From assembly GCF_020511115.1 (NCBI RefSeq), contig NZ_JAJAVH010000012.1, forward strand, positions 62,001-126,000: 64,000 bases of DNA, given 5' to 3'. Source of the stretch: Luteimonas panaciterrae. Its GTDB lineage: Bacteria; Pseudomonadota; Gammaproteobacteria; Xanthomonadales; Xanthomonadaceae. Of this stretch, positions 1-8,504 are shown one piece after another. Each line of letters opens with the position of its first letter. Position 1 is the first letter of the stretch. A model generated the notes under the pieces. The model ran no database searches and was not told the DNA's origin. It worked only from the letters and a program-made list of their open reading frames with translations. Made by a program: the position numbers and the translations under genes.

Positions 1-546
1 ATCGGCAACGACGAGGAGATCGACACGCTCGAGCGCACGATCAGCCACGATGCCATGACGCTCGCCCTGCGCGGGCCGCTGGCGCGCGATCTGCGCGAGA
101 TCCTCTCCACCCTGCGCGTTGTCTCCGACATCGAACGCATCGGCGACTATGCCGCCAACGTCGCCAAGCGCTCGATCGCGCTCAACCTAGCGCCGCCGCT
201 GCCGCACACCCGCGGCCTGCACGCGCTGGGCGCGCTCGCCGCGCAGCAGGTGCGCGACGTGCTGGAAGCCTATCGCGACAACGACGCCGAAGTGGCGGTG
301 AAGATTCGCGAACGCGACGCCGACCTGGACGCGCAGTACACCGGCCTGTTCCGCGAACTGCTCACCTACATGATGGAAGACGCACGCGCCATCACGCCGT
401 GCACGCATCTCCTGTTCATGGCCAAGAACATCGAGCGCATCGGCGACCACGCCACCAACATCGCCGAGAACATCTGGTTCCAGGTGCATGGTGAAGAGCC
501 ATTGCCGCCCCGCGAGAAGCGCGACGAGACCAACACGGCCGCCTGA
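1..546 (+). CDS. phoU: Phosphate signalling regulator PhoU, C-terminal part (cut by window edge)
   Basis: The frame is open from base 1, so the N-terminus lies outside the window; about 181 codons are present. PhoU links the PstSCAB phosphate transporter to the PhoR/PhoB two-component system and keeps the Pho regulon off when phosphate is plentiful. The typical PhoU helical-bundle repeat is visible twice: RVVSDIERIGDYAANVAKR (coded near 115-175) and MAKNIERIGDHATNIAENI (coded near 418-474). These E-R-x-G-D-x-x-x-N motifs are the metal-binding clusters of the family. The acidic/basic tail ends at a TGA at 544-546. The pst genes expected upstream are not in view. Confidence 0.95.
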   Translation: MGNDEEIDTLERTISHDAMTLALRGPLARDLREILSTLRVVSDIERIGDYAANVAKRSIALNLAPPLPHTRGLHALGALAAQQVRDVLEAYRDNDAEVAVKIRERDADLDAQYTGLFRELLTYMMEDARAITPCTHLLFMAKNIERIGDHATNIAENIWFQVHGEEPLPPREKRDETNTAA

Positions 547-722
547 GCGGCCTGATCGAAGCCACCCGACGCGGCAGACGTCTTGCTCCGCGCGGGATCA
601 TGCTGCACTGCAACTTCGATCGCGCGCCCCTGCTTCCGGGGATAAACCAGCGCTGAACCCATTCAGCTCACTTTTGCGGCGGCGCGCAACGCCCGCCGCA
701 CTGCCGGCCTCCTGTATTGCGT

Positions 723-741
723 GCGGATGATCGTCATCCGC
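723..741. promoter_or_regulatory. Perfect 19-bp palindrome ahead of the ECF sigma gene
   Basis: GCGGATGA-TCG-TCATCCGC reads as a perfect 8+3+8 inverted repeat 23 bases before the sigma-factor start codon. A weak promoter-like TATCTT follows at 742-747 and a TTGCGT precedes at 717-722 (19-bp spacing). The position suits an operator or a short 5'-UTR hairpin. No regulator that would bind it is encoded next to it, so the role is inferred from symmetry and position only. The remaining intergenic sequence from 547 shows nothing else I recognise. Confidence 0.4.
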
Positions 742-764
742 TATCTTGCGCACACAGGGAGCCC

Positions 765-1343
765 ATGACCGATCAGTCCGCCGAGTCCAGCAATGCCGGC
801 AGCGCATTCCAGCAGCAGCTCCAGCGCGCGCGCTCGGGCGATCGCGCCGCCCTGGAACGCGTGCTCGCGCATTCGCGCCAGGACTTGCGCCGTTATGCCG
901 AATATCACTGCGAGATCAACGACGTCGAGGACGCCGTGCAGGAAAGCCTGCTGCTGATTTCGCGCAAACTCGGCGGCCTGCGCGCGCTCGAGGCCTACAC
1001 CTCCTGGTTGTTCCGCATCATCAAACGTGAATGCAATCGCCTCAAGCGGGCGCGCCGGCATCTGGTGTTGCTGCCGACCCTCGAGGAGATCGACGGGCCG
1101 TACTACCCCGCCCCCGACGGACTGCTCCGCGACGTGGCCGCGGCGTTGGCGGCGATGCCCGCCCACTACCGTGAGATCGTCCTGCTGCGCGACCTGGAAG
1201 GTTTGACCATCGCCGAGATCGCCACGCAGCTTGACCTCCATCCCGAAGCCGCCAAGGCCCGCTTGCATCGCGCACGCAGCCTGGCGCGACAATACCTGTC
1301 CCCCGCACCCGAGATTCCCGAAGCCTTAACCGTTGCCGGTTAA
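765..1343 (+). CDS. ECF-type RNA polymerase sigma factor
   Basis: A 192-residue group IV (ECF) sigma-70 factor. Region 2 runs over roughly residues 15-85 (DVEDAVQESLLLIS and YTSWLFRIIKREC are typical of regions 2.1-2.4). Region 4 covers about residues 120-180 (AMPAHYREIVLLRDLEG, then the LTIAEIATQLDL helix-turn-helix and KARLHRAR). The ATG at 765 is chosen because AGGGAG lies just ahead; an upstream in-frame start would read through the palindromic leader. No anti-sigma gene is adjacent. It lies 48 bases ahead of the EGKCG precursor gene in the same direction, so it probably controls that metallophore cassette, as ECF factors do for several related clusters. That link is an inference. The last 18 bases form TTAACC-N6-GGTTAA. 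Confidence 0.88.
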   Translation: MTDQSAESSNAGSAFQQQLQRARSGDRAALERVLAHSRQDLRRYAEYHCEINDVEDAVQESLLLISRKLGGLRALEAYTSWLFRIIKRECNRLKRARRHLVLLPTLEEIDGPYYPAPDGLLRDVAAALAAMPAHYREIVLLRDLEGLTIAEIATQLDLHPEAAKARLHRARSLARQYLSPAPEIPEALTVAG

Positions 1344-1372
1344 CATCACCACCCCTTGCGGGCCCAGCCCGC
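1326..1372 (+). promoter_or_regulatory. Inverted repeats between sigma gene and metallophore precursor
   Basis: Two small symmetric elements lie just ahead of the precursor gene. TTAACC (1326-1331) and GGTTAA (1338-1343) overlap the end and stop codon of the sigma gene. GCGGGC (1358-1363) and GCCCGC (1367-1372) make a 6-bp hairpin with a three-base loop directly before the ribosome-binding site AGGAGAG (1379-1385). They could be an operator plus an mRNA-stabilising hairpin. No clear promoter fits into the 48-base gap, so the precursor is probably transcribed with the sigma gene or from a promoter inside it. Confidence 0.3.
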
Positions 1373-1391
1373 ACCAATAGGAGAGAGCATC

Positions 1392-1883
1392 ATGTCCAAC
1401 ACGAAGAAGCCCGTCGCACTCGCCATCGGCGCCACCCTTGCCGGCGGCTTGATGCTGTCCGGCTCCGCTTTCGCGTCCACGCAGCTGGCACAGGGTTACC
1501 TGCTGGGCGCAGCACAGGACACCCCCACCGCCGAGAAGGCGAAGGAAGGTTCCTGCGGCGGCGACAAAACGAAGAAGGAAGGCAGCTGCGGCGGCGAGAA
1601 AAAGGCCGAGGGCAAGTGCGGTGAAGGCAAGTGTGGCGAGGGCAAATGCGGTATCGCCAAGGCCGACACCGACAAAGACGGCAAGGTTTCGCGCGCCGAA
1701 TTCACCACCGCCCATCCCGGTAAAGATGCCAAGTTCGACAGCATCGACACCAACAAGGATGGCTTCATCGACGAAGCCGAGGCAAAAGCACATCACGAAG
1801 GCAAGTGCGGCGCCGACAAGAAGGCCGGCGAAAAGGGTGCCGAGGGCAAGTGCGGTGAAGGCAAGTGCGGTGGTTCCGTCTGA
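1392..1883 (+). CDS. HvfA/bufferin-type RiPP metallophore precursor carrying two EF-hands
   Basis: A 163-residue exported precursor peptide. Residues 1-29 look like a signal peptide (hydrophobic core about 8-24, AFA-S cleavage). All eight cysteines (55, 66, 76, 81, 86, 139, 154, 159) sit in EGSCG or EGKCG motifs. In HvfA/bufferin families these motifs are modified by a DUF692 iron oxygenase into metal-binding heterocycles, and copper binding or buffering has been reported for relatives. Between the Cys clusters are two complete EF-hand loops, residues 92-103 (D92, D94, D96, G97, E103) and 119-130 (D119, N121, D123, G124, E130), predicted to bind calcium. The start has AGGAGAG six bases ahead. 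The DUF692 and DUF2063 genes follow at once. The EF-hand insert is the unusual part; the product chemistry is inferred from the family. Confidence 0.85.
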   Translation: MSNTKKPVALAIGATLAGGLMLSGSAFASTQLAQGYLLGAAQDTPTAEKAKEGSCGGDKTKKEGSCGGEKKAEGKCGEGKCGEGKCGIAKADTDKDGKVSRAEFTTAHPGKDAKFDSIDTNKDGFIDEAEAKAHHEGKCGADKKAGEKGAEGKCGEGKCGGSV

Positions 1884-1893
1884 TATGAGTCAT

Positions 1894-1924
1894 CGAACCT
1901 CCCCCTCTCGCAGGGGGAGGTTCG
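1894..1924 (+). terminator. Strong intercistronic stem-loop between precursor and enzyme genes
   Basis: A perfect 13-bp stem (1894-1906 with 1912-1924, core AACCTCCCCCT/AGGGGGAGGTT) with loop CTCGC lies 10 bases after the precursor stop codon. No T-tract follows, so it is more likely a partial attenuator or an mRNA-stabilising hairpin than a full terminator. It would give more precursor than enzyme, which suits a RiPP operon. The core resembles short palindromic repeats elsewhere in this window, so it may be a recruited repeat. Confidence 0.6.
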
Positions 1925-1975
1925 TCACAAGCGGCATGCGTTGCATGCCTTCTCCCTGAAGTTACTCTCGACTCC

Positions 1976-2899
1976 ATGAGTCCTCAGCCTCTCGCTCCCG
2001 ACGCCGCCGGACTGGGGCTGCGCAGATCCCTGCTCGATCCGCTGCAGGCGGCCATGCCCGGCACCTTCGATTTCCTCGAAGCCGCGCCCGAGAACTGGAT
2101 CAGCGTCGGCGGCGTGCTCGGCGATCGTTTCGCCGAACTGATTTCCCGCTATCCCCTCGTCTGCCACGGCCTCTCGCTTTCCGTGGGCGGCCCCGCGCCG
2201 CTCGACGAAACGTTCCTGCGCAAGGTGCGCCGCTTCATGGACAAGCACTCGGTCTCGATCTACAGCGAACACCTGAGTGCCTGCGGCGACAGCCACGGCC
2301 AGCTCTACGATCTGCTGCCGCTGCCGTTCACCGAGGAAGCCGTCGCGCACGTGTCCGCGCGCATCCGCCGCACCCAGGACATCCTCGGCCAGCGCATCGC
2401 GGTGGAGAACATTTCCTACTACGCCGCGCCGTTCCAGGCGATGCCGGAGATCGATTTCGTCAATGCGGTGCTGAGCGAGGCCGATTGCCAACTACTGCTG
2501 GACGTCAACAACATCATCGTCAACGCGACCAACCATCGCTACGACCCCTACGAATTCCTGCACGCGCTTCCGGGCGAACGCGTGGCCTACATCCACGTCG
2601 CCGGCCATTACGACGAGGCCGAGGACCTGAAGGTCGACACCCACGGCGCCAGCGTCAGCGACCCGGTCTGGGATTTGCTGGCCGAGGCCTATCGCGTACA
2701 TGGACGCAAACCGACGCTGCTCGAACGCGACTTCAACTTCCCGCCTTTCGAGGAACTGGTGGACGAACTCGGCACCGTGCGTCGGCAACTGGCGGAATTT
2801 GCGGATCCCTCCGCAAGAGCCTCTCGCCGCGCTGACGGCACGGCTCGGTCCGTGGCCGGACTTTCCAATGCAAAATCACGAAACTCATCCGCCGTATGA
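1976..2899 (+). CDS. DUF692 multinuclear non-haem iron oxygenase (HvfB/BufB/MbnB-like)
   Basis: A 307-residue TIM-barrel enzyme of the DUF692 (MNIO) family. These enzymes use a two- or three-iron centre and oxygen to rebuild cysteine residues of a precursor peptide. Expected ligand motifs are in order: CHG (H64), SEH (E98, H99), VEN (E144, N145), DVNN (D176, N179), IHVAGH (H207, H211), DTHG (D221, H223) and LLERD (E250). The substrate is very probably the EGKCG peptide encoded 93 bases upstream. The next gene, its DUF2063 partner, overlaps the stop by four bases (ATGA). After the barrel comes an unusual arginine/serine-rich tail of about 30 residues (from about 277), which may be linker or partner-binding. 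Start at the first ATG; no strong Shine-Dalgarno is visible. Confidence 0.9.
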   Translation: MSPQPLAPDAAGLGLRRSLLDPLQAAMPGTFDFLEAAPENWISVGGVLGDRFAELISRYPLVCHGLSLSVGGPAPLDETFLRKVRRFMDKHSVSIYSEHLSACGDSHGQLYDLLPLPFTEEAVAHVSARIRRTQDILGQRIAVENISYYAAPFQAMPEIDFVNAVLSEADCQLLLDVNNIIVNATNHRYDPYEFLHALPGERVAYIHVAGHYDEAEDLKVDTHGASVSDPVWDLLAEAYRVHGRKPTLLERDFNFPPFEELVDELGTVRRQLAEFADPSARASRRADGTARSVAGLSNAKSRNSSAV

Positions 2900-3669
2900 G
2901 CAGCCTGCAACAGCAACAGGATGCGCTCGCCGCCTACATTCGCGATCCGGATAACATCGCGCCGCCGCCCGGCATCGAGCCGCGCCGGCTGAAGATCTAT
3001 CGCGAACTGTTCTTCAACAACGTCTCGGGATTGCTCGCCGGCAATTTCCCGGTCCTGCACCGCATCTACGGCGATGCGGGATGGCAGACGCTGATCCGCG
3101 ACTTCTACCGCGACCACGAATGCCGCACACCGCTGTTCCCGGAGCTGCCGCGCGAATTCCTGCGCTATCTGGAAGCGCGGCTCATCGAGCCCTATGGCCA
3201 GCGCGGCGGCATCGCAGATCCCGTCTGGCTGTACGAACTCGCCCATTACGAATGGGTGGAGCTGGCGCTTCAGATCAGCGAAGCCTCCATCCACGACATT
3301 CCTCACGACTCCGACGGCGACCTGCTGGCAGGCAGCCCGGTCCTCTCCCCCCTGGCATGGCCGCTGGCCTACGCCTGGCCGGTCAACCGGATCGGCCCCG
3401 ATTACAGGCCCGAAACGCCGCCATTGCAGCCCACGCTGTTGCTGCTTCGGCGCGAGAGCAACGGCAAGGTGAGTTTCCATGCACTGAGCCCGCTGACCTA
3501 CCGCCTGCTGCAACGCCTCGACCTCGAACCGGAGCTGTCCGGCCACCAGCAGCTGCTGGCGCTTGCCGAAGAAGCGGCCGCCCAGGACCTCGACGCCTTT
3601 CTGCACGAGGGCCGGTCGATGCTGGCGCGGCTTCAGGAAGAAGGCACGGTGCTGGGGACACGCGCGTAA
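2896..3669 (+). CDS. DUF2063 partner protein of the DUF692 enzyme (HvfC/BufC-like)
   Basis: A 257-residue protein of the DUF2063 family, which accompanies DUF692 enzymes and is thought to recognise the precursor leader and present it to the enzyme. The N-terminal DUF2063 domain (about 1-100) has the usual [14 protein letters not shown] opening, [17 protein letters not shown] and the [14 protein letters not shown] stretch. A C-terminal domain (about 140-250) resembles the HvfC C-terminal region. It is translationally coupled to the enzyme gene by an ATGA overlap, so the two are likely made in equal amounts. Nothing resembling a DoxX or anti-sigma gene follows, unlike several related clusters. 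Confidence 0.88.
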   Translation: MSSLQQQQDALAAYIRDPDNIAPPPGIEPRRLKIYRELFFNNVSGLLAGNFPVLHRIYGDAGWQTLIRDFYRDHECRTPLFPELPREFLRYLEARLIEPYGQRGGIADPVWLYELAHYEWVELALQISEASIHDIPHDSDGDLLAGSPVLSPLAWPLAYAWPVNRIGPDYRPETPPLQPTLLLLRRESNGKVSFHALSPLTYRLLQRLDLEPELSGHQQLLALAEEAAAQDLDAFLHEGRSMLARLQEEGTVLGTRA

Positions 3670-3727
3670 TTCCCGGTTCCGGAACCGCGACTGCCGTCCC
3701 TGCCGCCAGCTTTGATAGGCTTGCGGC

Positions 3728-4366
3728 ATGACGCAAGCCGATCCGAGCGCCGCCTTCCCCACATTCCGCAAGATGTCCGAGCGCTTCCGCGGCTTCCTTC
3801 CCGTCGTCGTGGACGTCGAGACCGGCGGCTTCGACTGGAATCGCCACGCCCTGCTGGAAATCGCCGTGCTGCCGATCGACCTCGACGAGGAAGGCCGGCT
3901 CATCCCCGGCGAAGGCGCGAGCGCGCACGTCATCCCGGCGCCTGGGACGCAAATCGATCCGAAGTCGCTGGAAGTCACCGGCATCGTCATCGATCACCCG
4001 TTCCGCTTCGCCAAGCCCGAGCGCGAGGCACTCGACCACGTCTTCGCAACGGTGCGCGCCGCCGTGCGCAAGTACGATTGCCAGCGCGCGATCCTGGTCG
4101 GCCACAACGCGCACTTCGACCTCAATTTCCTCAATGCGGCGATCGCGCGCACCGGCCACAAGCGCAGCCCGTTCCATCCCTTCAGCGTGTTCGACACCGT
4201 GACGCTGGCGGGCGTGGCCTACGGCCAGACCGTGCTCGCCCGCGCGGTGCAGGCGGCCGGCATGGAATGGAGTAGCGAGGATGCGCACTCGGCGGTCTAC
4301 GACACCGAGCGCACCGCGCAGCTATTCTGCAGGATCGCCAACCAATGGAGCCGCGAGCGCGCCTAG
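3728..4366 (+). CDS. rnt: Ribonuclease T-like DEDDh 3'-5' exonuclease
   Basis: A 212-residue exonuclease of the RNase T family, which trims the 3' CCA-proximal end of tRNAs and matures other stable RNAs. The DEDDh catalytic set is visible: DVETGG (D29, E31) in Exo [12 protein letters not shown] in Exo II, and the Exo III helix with [14 protein letters not shown] (His and Asp). Length matches the family (about 200-215). A second Met at residue 16 is a less likely start, because the first one gives the usual N-terminal extension. It converges on the CDF exporter gene, and the two genes share a palindromic CTAG (4363-4366) as both stop codons. It is not obviously part of the metallophore cassette. 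Confidence 0.88.
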   Translation: MTQADPSAAFPTFRKMSERFRGFLPVVVDVETGGFDWNRHALLEIAVLPIDLDEEGRLIPGEGASAHVIPAPGTQIDPKSLEVTGIVIDHPFRFAKPEREALDHVFATVRAAVRKYDCQRAILVGHNAHFDLNFLNAAIARTGHKRSPFHPFSVFDTVTLAGVAYGQTVLARAVQAAGMEWSSEDAHSAVYDTERTAQLFCRIANQWSRERA

Positions 4367-5271
4367 GCGTGCAGGTCACCCGGTGCCGTCTCGTTCCCGC
4401 TGCAATCCTCCTGTTCGATCTGCAGCGTCGAATGTTCGATGCCGAAGCGGGTTTCCAGCATCTCGACTAGTGCGGCGCGTATCCGATCCGGTGACGCCTC
4501 CATATCGATGACGACGTGCGCGCTCAGCACCGGTTCGCGCGAACCCAAGGCCCAGGCATGCAGATCATGGAGCGAAGCCACGCCGGGTTGCGCCAGCAGC
4601 GTCTTGCGTATTTCGTCCAGGGACAATCCTTCCGGCACGCCCTGCATCAGCACGTTGCCGGCCTGACGCAGCAGCATCCAGGTGCGTGGCAGCACCCACA
4701 GGCCGATCAGGACGGCGACGATCGGATCGACTGGCGTCCATCCCGTAAGCTTGATCACGATCGCGCCCGCGATCACGCCGATCGATCCGAGCATGTCGGC
4801 CCAGACTTCGAGATACGCACCCTTGACGTTGAGGCTCTCGCCGCTTCCCGCGCGCAATAGGCGCATCGAGATCAGATTCACCACGAGTCCCAGCACCGCG
4901 ATCACCAGCATGCCCGTGGAGGCGACTTCCGGCGGTTGCCGGAAGCGCCCGACCGCTTCCCAGAGGATGTAGATCGCGACCACGAACAGCAGGCCACCGT
5001 TGACCATCGCGCCGAGCGCTTCCATGCGCGCGTAGCCGTAGCTGCGCTTCGCGTCCGGCGGACGCCGGCTCAGCCGCACCGAGAACAACGAGATCGCCAG
5101 CGCGATCACGTCGGTCCCCATATGCGCCGCGTCGGACAGCAGCGCGAGGCTGTTGGTGACGATGCCACCCACCACCTCCGCCACCAGGAAGGCCGCGGTC
5201 AGGCCGAAGGCCCACCACAACGGTGTCTCGTGGCGGATTTCGCCCGTACCGTGATCGTGCCCCGCGCTCAT
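4363..5271 (-). CDS. czcD: Cation diffusion facilitator metal exporter (CzcD-like)
   Basis: A 302-residue CDF transporter exchanging cytoplasmic Zn/Co/Cd ions for protons across the inner membrane. The N-terminus starts with a short His-rich stretch (HDHG). Six membrane helices occupy about residues 18-210, with the metal site in helix II ([14 protein letters not shown]) and helix V ([11 protein letters not shown]). The cytoplasmic domain follows with HDLHAWALG and ends with [11 protein letters not shown]. The start codon overlaps the czcA stop by four bases (ATGA), so it is the last gene of the czcI-C-B-A operon. A second, differently placed CDF gene lies at 58.2 kb. Confidence 0.92.
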   Translation of the reverse strand: MSAGHDHGTGEIRHETPLWWAFGLTAAFLVAEVVGGIVTNSLALLSDAAHMGTDVIALAISLFSVRLSRRPPDAKRSYGYARMEALGAMVNGGLLFVVAIYILWEAVGRFRQPPEVASTGMLVIAVLGLVVNLISMRLLRAGSGESLNVKGAYLEVWADMLGSIGVIAGAIVIKLTGWTPVDPIVAVLIGLWVLPRTWMLLRQAGNVLMQGVPEGLSLDEIRKTLLAQPGVASLHDLHAWALGSREPVLSAHVVIDMEASPDRIRAALVEMLETRFGIEHSTLQIEQEDCSGNETAPGDLHA

Positions 5272-8200
5272 GCGACATTCTCCTCATGCTCGCCACCGAC
5301 ATGCCTGCCTTCGGCACGCTTGCTTTCGACGCGATCCTCCAGCCACTCGTACAGCACCGGCAGCAGGATCAGCGTCAACAGCGTCGAACTGATCAATCCG
5401 CCGACCACCACCGTGGCCAGAGGCCGCTGGGTTTCCGCGCCGACGCCGCTCGACAGCAGCATCGGCACCAGGCCCAGAATCGCCACACTGGCGGTCATCA
5501 GCACCGGACGCAAGCGCAAGGCCGTGCCTTGCCGCACCGCTTCGCGCGGCGACAACCCCTTGCCTCGCAGTTCGTTGAGGAAGCTCACCAGCACGATGCC
5601 GTTGAGCATCGCCACTCCGAACACGGCGATGAAACCGATCGCCGAAGGCACCGACAGGTACTGCCCCGTCGCGAACAATGCCACCAGTCCGCCGATCGTG
5701 GCGAACGGTACGTTGGCGAGGATCAAGGCGGCGTATTTCACCGAATTGAACGCCGTGTAGAGCAGGACGAAGATGAAGAAGATCGTCACCGGCACGATCA
5801 CCGCCAGCTTCGACAGCGCGCGCTGCTGGTTCTCGAACGCACCACCCCACTCGATCCAGTAACCGGGCGGCAGCTTCACCTGCTGTCCGATCGCGGCATT
5901 GGCCTCCTTGACGAAACCGTCGATGTCGCGGCCGCGCACGTCCATCTGGATCACGGCATAACGCTGCAGTTGCTCGCGACGCACGAAGGAGTATCCCTCC
6001 GCGATTTCAATCTGCGCCACTTCCGACAAAGGCACCACGGCGCCAGCCGATGTGCGCAGCGGAATCCGCCGCAACGCCTCCACCGAACCGCGAGTCGCCT
6101 CATCCAGCCGCACCGCGATATCGAAGCGCCTGACACCGTCCAACAACACACTGACCGGCTCGCCGCCCAGCCCGTTGCGGACGATCGTCAGCACATCCTC
6201 GGCATTCATGCCATGACGCGCCAGCTCCTGACGATCGACCTTGATGCGGATCTGCGGCTTGCCGACATTGGCCTCCAGCGACAGATCGGCCACGCCCGGC
6301 ACTTTCCCGAGCACGCCCTTGATCTGCCCGCTCAAGCGATCGAGCTGCCCGAGATCGGTACCGTAAAGCTTCAACGCCAGCGTGGCGCGGACGCCGGAGA
6401 TCAATTCCTCCACGCGCATCTGGATCGGCTGGGTATACCCGGGAACAACGTTGGGCACCTCCTTCTCCAGTGTTTCCTGCATCGCTTCTTCCAGTTGCTT
6501 GATGCTGCGGCCGCTGGTCCACTCCTTTTCCGGCTTGAGGGCGGTGTAGATCTCCATGTAATTGACGTCCGCGGTTTCGCCTTTCTCGGCGCGACCGATC
6601 ATCGCCAGTGTGGTCTCGACCTCCGGGAATTTCTTGAACGCCTTGGCGATGATGTTGCTGGTCCGGATCGACTCGTTCAACGACGTCGATGGAATCCCGG
6701 TGACGCGCCACATGATCGAACCCTCCTGCAACTGCGGCATGAATTCCTTGCCGAGGAACGGGAACAGCGCCAGGCTCGCCAGCAACGCCGCCAGCGCGAT
6801 ACCCACCACCGCCTTCTTGCGGGCAAGCGCCCATTCCAGCAGCGGCTGGTAGCGGCGCTTCAGCCAGGCGACCAGCCATGTGTCCTTCTCTTCCTTGGGC
6901 TTGAGGATCATCGAGGCCAGCACCGGAATCAGCGTCAGGCTGAGCACCAGCGAACCCGCCATCGCGAAGGCGATGTTGAAGGCCATCGGCTTGAACATCT
7001 TCCCTTCCAGCCCTTCCAGCGAGAACAGCGGCAGGAACACGACGATGATGATCAGGATGGCGAAGGCGATCGGATTGGCGACTTCCTGCGCCGCCGCGAG
7101 CACCGCGGAAACACGGTTCACATGTTCACCGTGCGCACGACGCTCGGCCATGATGCGGAAGGCGTTCTCCACCATCACCACGGCGCCGTCCACCATCATG
7201 CCGATGCCGATGGCCAGACCCGCCAGCGACATCAGATTGGCCGACAGGCCGAACTGTCCCATGCCGATGAACGCGATCAGCATCGCCAGCGGCAGTGTCA
7301 CGATCACCACCAGCGCGGATCTCAATTCACCGAGGAACAGGAACAGGATCACCGCCACGAGCAGCGAGCCTTCGATCAGCGCGCGCGTCGCCGTGCTGAC
7401 CGCCTTGTTGACCAGATCGGTGCGCTCGTAGATCGGCTTCAACACGATGCCCTTGGGCAGGGCCGCGCGCACGACGTCCAGCTTGTCCTTCACCGCGGCG
7501 ACGACGTTGCGCGCGTTCTCGCCGATGCGGGACAGCGCCATGCCGAGCACCACCTCTTCCCCGTCACGCGTGACCGCGCCGAAGCGTGGTGCCGGCGCTT
7601 CCACCACCTCGGCGACATCGCGTAAATAGATCGGCGCGCCATCCACGGCCTTGAGCACGATCGCGCCGATGTCCTCGGTCGACTTGAGCAGGCCGAGGCC
7701 ACGCACCAGGAACTGCTCGCGCCCGACATCCATGACATTGCCGCCGACCTGGCCGTTGTTGGCGGGCAAGGCATTGATCACGTCGGCGAAGCCGAGCCCG
7801 CGCGCGTACAGTTTCTGCGGATCGATCCGCACCTGGAACTGGCGCTCGCCACCGCCCCAGGAACTGACATCGTCGACACCGGGAGCGGTCCGCAGGATCA
7901 GCCGCACCGTCCACTCCTGCCAGGTGCGCAGATCCATGTCGCTGACCTGCTGCTTGCTCACACCCGGCGCGCGCTCGATGGTGTACCAGTACACCTGCCC
8001 GAGACCGGACGTGTTCGGCCCCATGGATGGTTTACCGTAACCTTCCGGCAGGCGATCGCCGATTTCCTGCAGGCGTTCGTTGACCAGCTGCCGCGCGAAG
8101 AAGATGTCGGTGTCGTCGCTGAAGTACACCGAGACGTAGGACAGCCCGAACAGGCTGACCGAGCGGATTTCCTGCACTTTCGGCAGACCCGCCAGCGCGG

Positions 8201-8411
8201 ATTCCACCGGCGTGGTGAGCAATTCCTCGACATCCTCCGCCGCCAGTCCAGGCGATTCGGTGTAGACGTTCACCTGCACCGGCGTGACGTCCGGGAACGC
8301 ATCGATGGGTACGCTGCGCACCGCGCTGATGCCGAGAAAGGCAACGACCGCGAAGACGATCAGCACCAGGAATCGGTAACGCAGGGAAAGTTCGACAAGG
8401 CGGTTCAACAT
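5268..8411 (-). CDS. czcA: Heavy-metal efflux RND transporter CzcA/CusA type
   Basis: A 1047-residue inner-membrane proton/metal antiporter of the HME-RND family, the pump of a tripartite Czc system. It has the usual order: TM1 (about 9-30), periplasmic loop, TM2-6 with the proton-relay helix IGIGMMVDGAVVMVEN, second periplasmic loop, then TM7-12 with the conserved GVAMLNGIVLVSF. The start at 8411 is preferred over 8429 because GGGAGG lies seven bases ahead and inside the longer reading frame. The relay motif suggests the Co/Zn/Cd (Czc) rather than Cu/Ag branch, but substrate cannot be fixed from sequence. It is followed by the overlapping CDF exporter. Confidence 0.94.
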   Translation of the reverse strand: MLNRLVELSLRYRFLVLIVFAVVAFLGISAVRSVPIDAFPDVTPVQVNVYTESPGLAAEDVEELLTTPVESALAGLPKVQEIRSVSLFGLSYVSVYFSDDTDIFFARQLVNERLQEIGDRLPEGYGKPSMGPNTSGLGQVYWYTIERAPGVSKQQVSDMDLRTWQEWTVRLILRTAPGVDDVSSWGGGERQFQVRIDPQKLYARGLGFADVINALPANNGQVGGNVMDVGREQFLVRGLGLLKSTEDIGAIVLKAVDGAPIYLRDVAEVVEAPAPRFGAVTRDGEEVVLGMALSRIGENARNVVAAVKDKLDVVRAALPKGIVLKPIYERTDLVNKAVSTATRALIEGSLLVAVILFLFLGELRSALVVIVTLPLAMLIAFIGMGQFGLSANLMSLAGLAIGIGMMVDGAVVMVENAFRIMAERRAHGEHVNRVSAVLAAAQEVANPIAFAILIIIVVFLPLFSLEGLEGKMFKPMAFNIAFAMAGSLVLSLTLIPVLASMILKPKEEKDTWLVAWLKRRYQPLLEWALARKKAVVGIALAALLASLALFPFLGKEFMPQLQEGSIMWRVTGIPSTSLNESIRTSNIIAKAFKKFPEVETTLAMIGRAEKGETADVNYMEIYTALKPEKEWTSGRSIKQLEEAMQETLEKEVPNVVPGYTQPIQMRVEELISGVRATLALKLYGTDLGQLDRLSGQIKGVLGKVPGVADLSLEANVGKPQIRIKVDRQELARHGMNAEDVLTIVRNGLGGEPVSVLLDGVRRFDIAVRLDEATRGSVEALRRIPLRTSAGAVVPLSEVAQIEIAEGYSFVRREQLQRYAVIQMDVRGRDIDGFVKEANAAIGQQVKLPPGYWIEWGGAFENQQRALSKLAVIVPVTIFFIFVLLYTAFNSVKYAALILANVPFATIGGLVALFATGQYLSVPSAIGFIAVFGVAMLNGIVLVSFLNELRGKGLSPREAVRQGTALRLRPVLMTASVAILGLVPMLLSSGVGAETQRPLATVVVGGLISSTLLTLILLPVLYEWLEDRVESKRAEGRHVGGEHEENVA

Positions 8412-8504
8412 GACTCGCCTCCCGAACATTGAGCAGTGCGCACATCGCAGCAGCGCCGTCCGCGCGGCGAGGCATGCGCGCTCTTGCGGGAGATTCGCAT
8501 GTCA

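Noticed and set aside
5223-7625. 800-codon open frame on the plus strand opposite czcA
   Set aside because: It is fully antisense to a clear RND pump; its Gln/His/Arg-rich translation is typical of GC-rich shadow frames and shows no domain.
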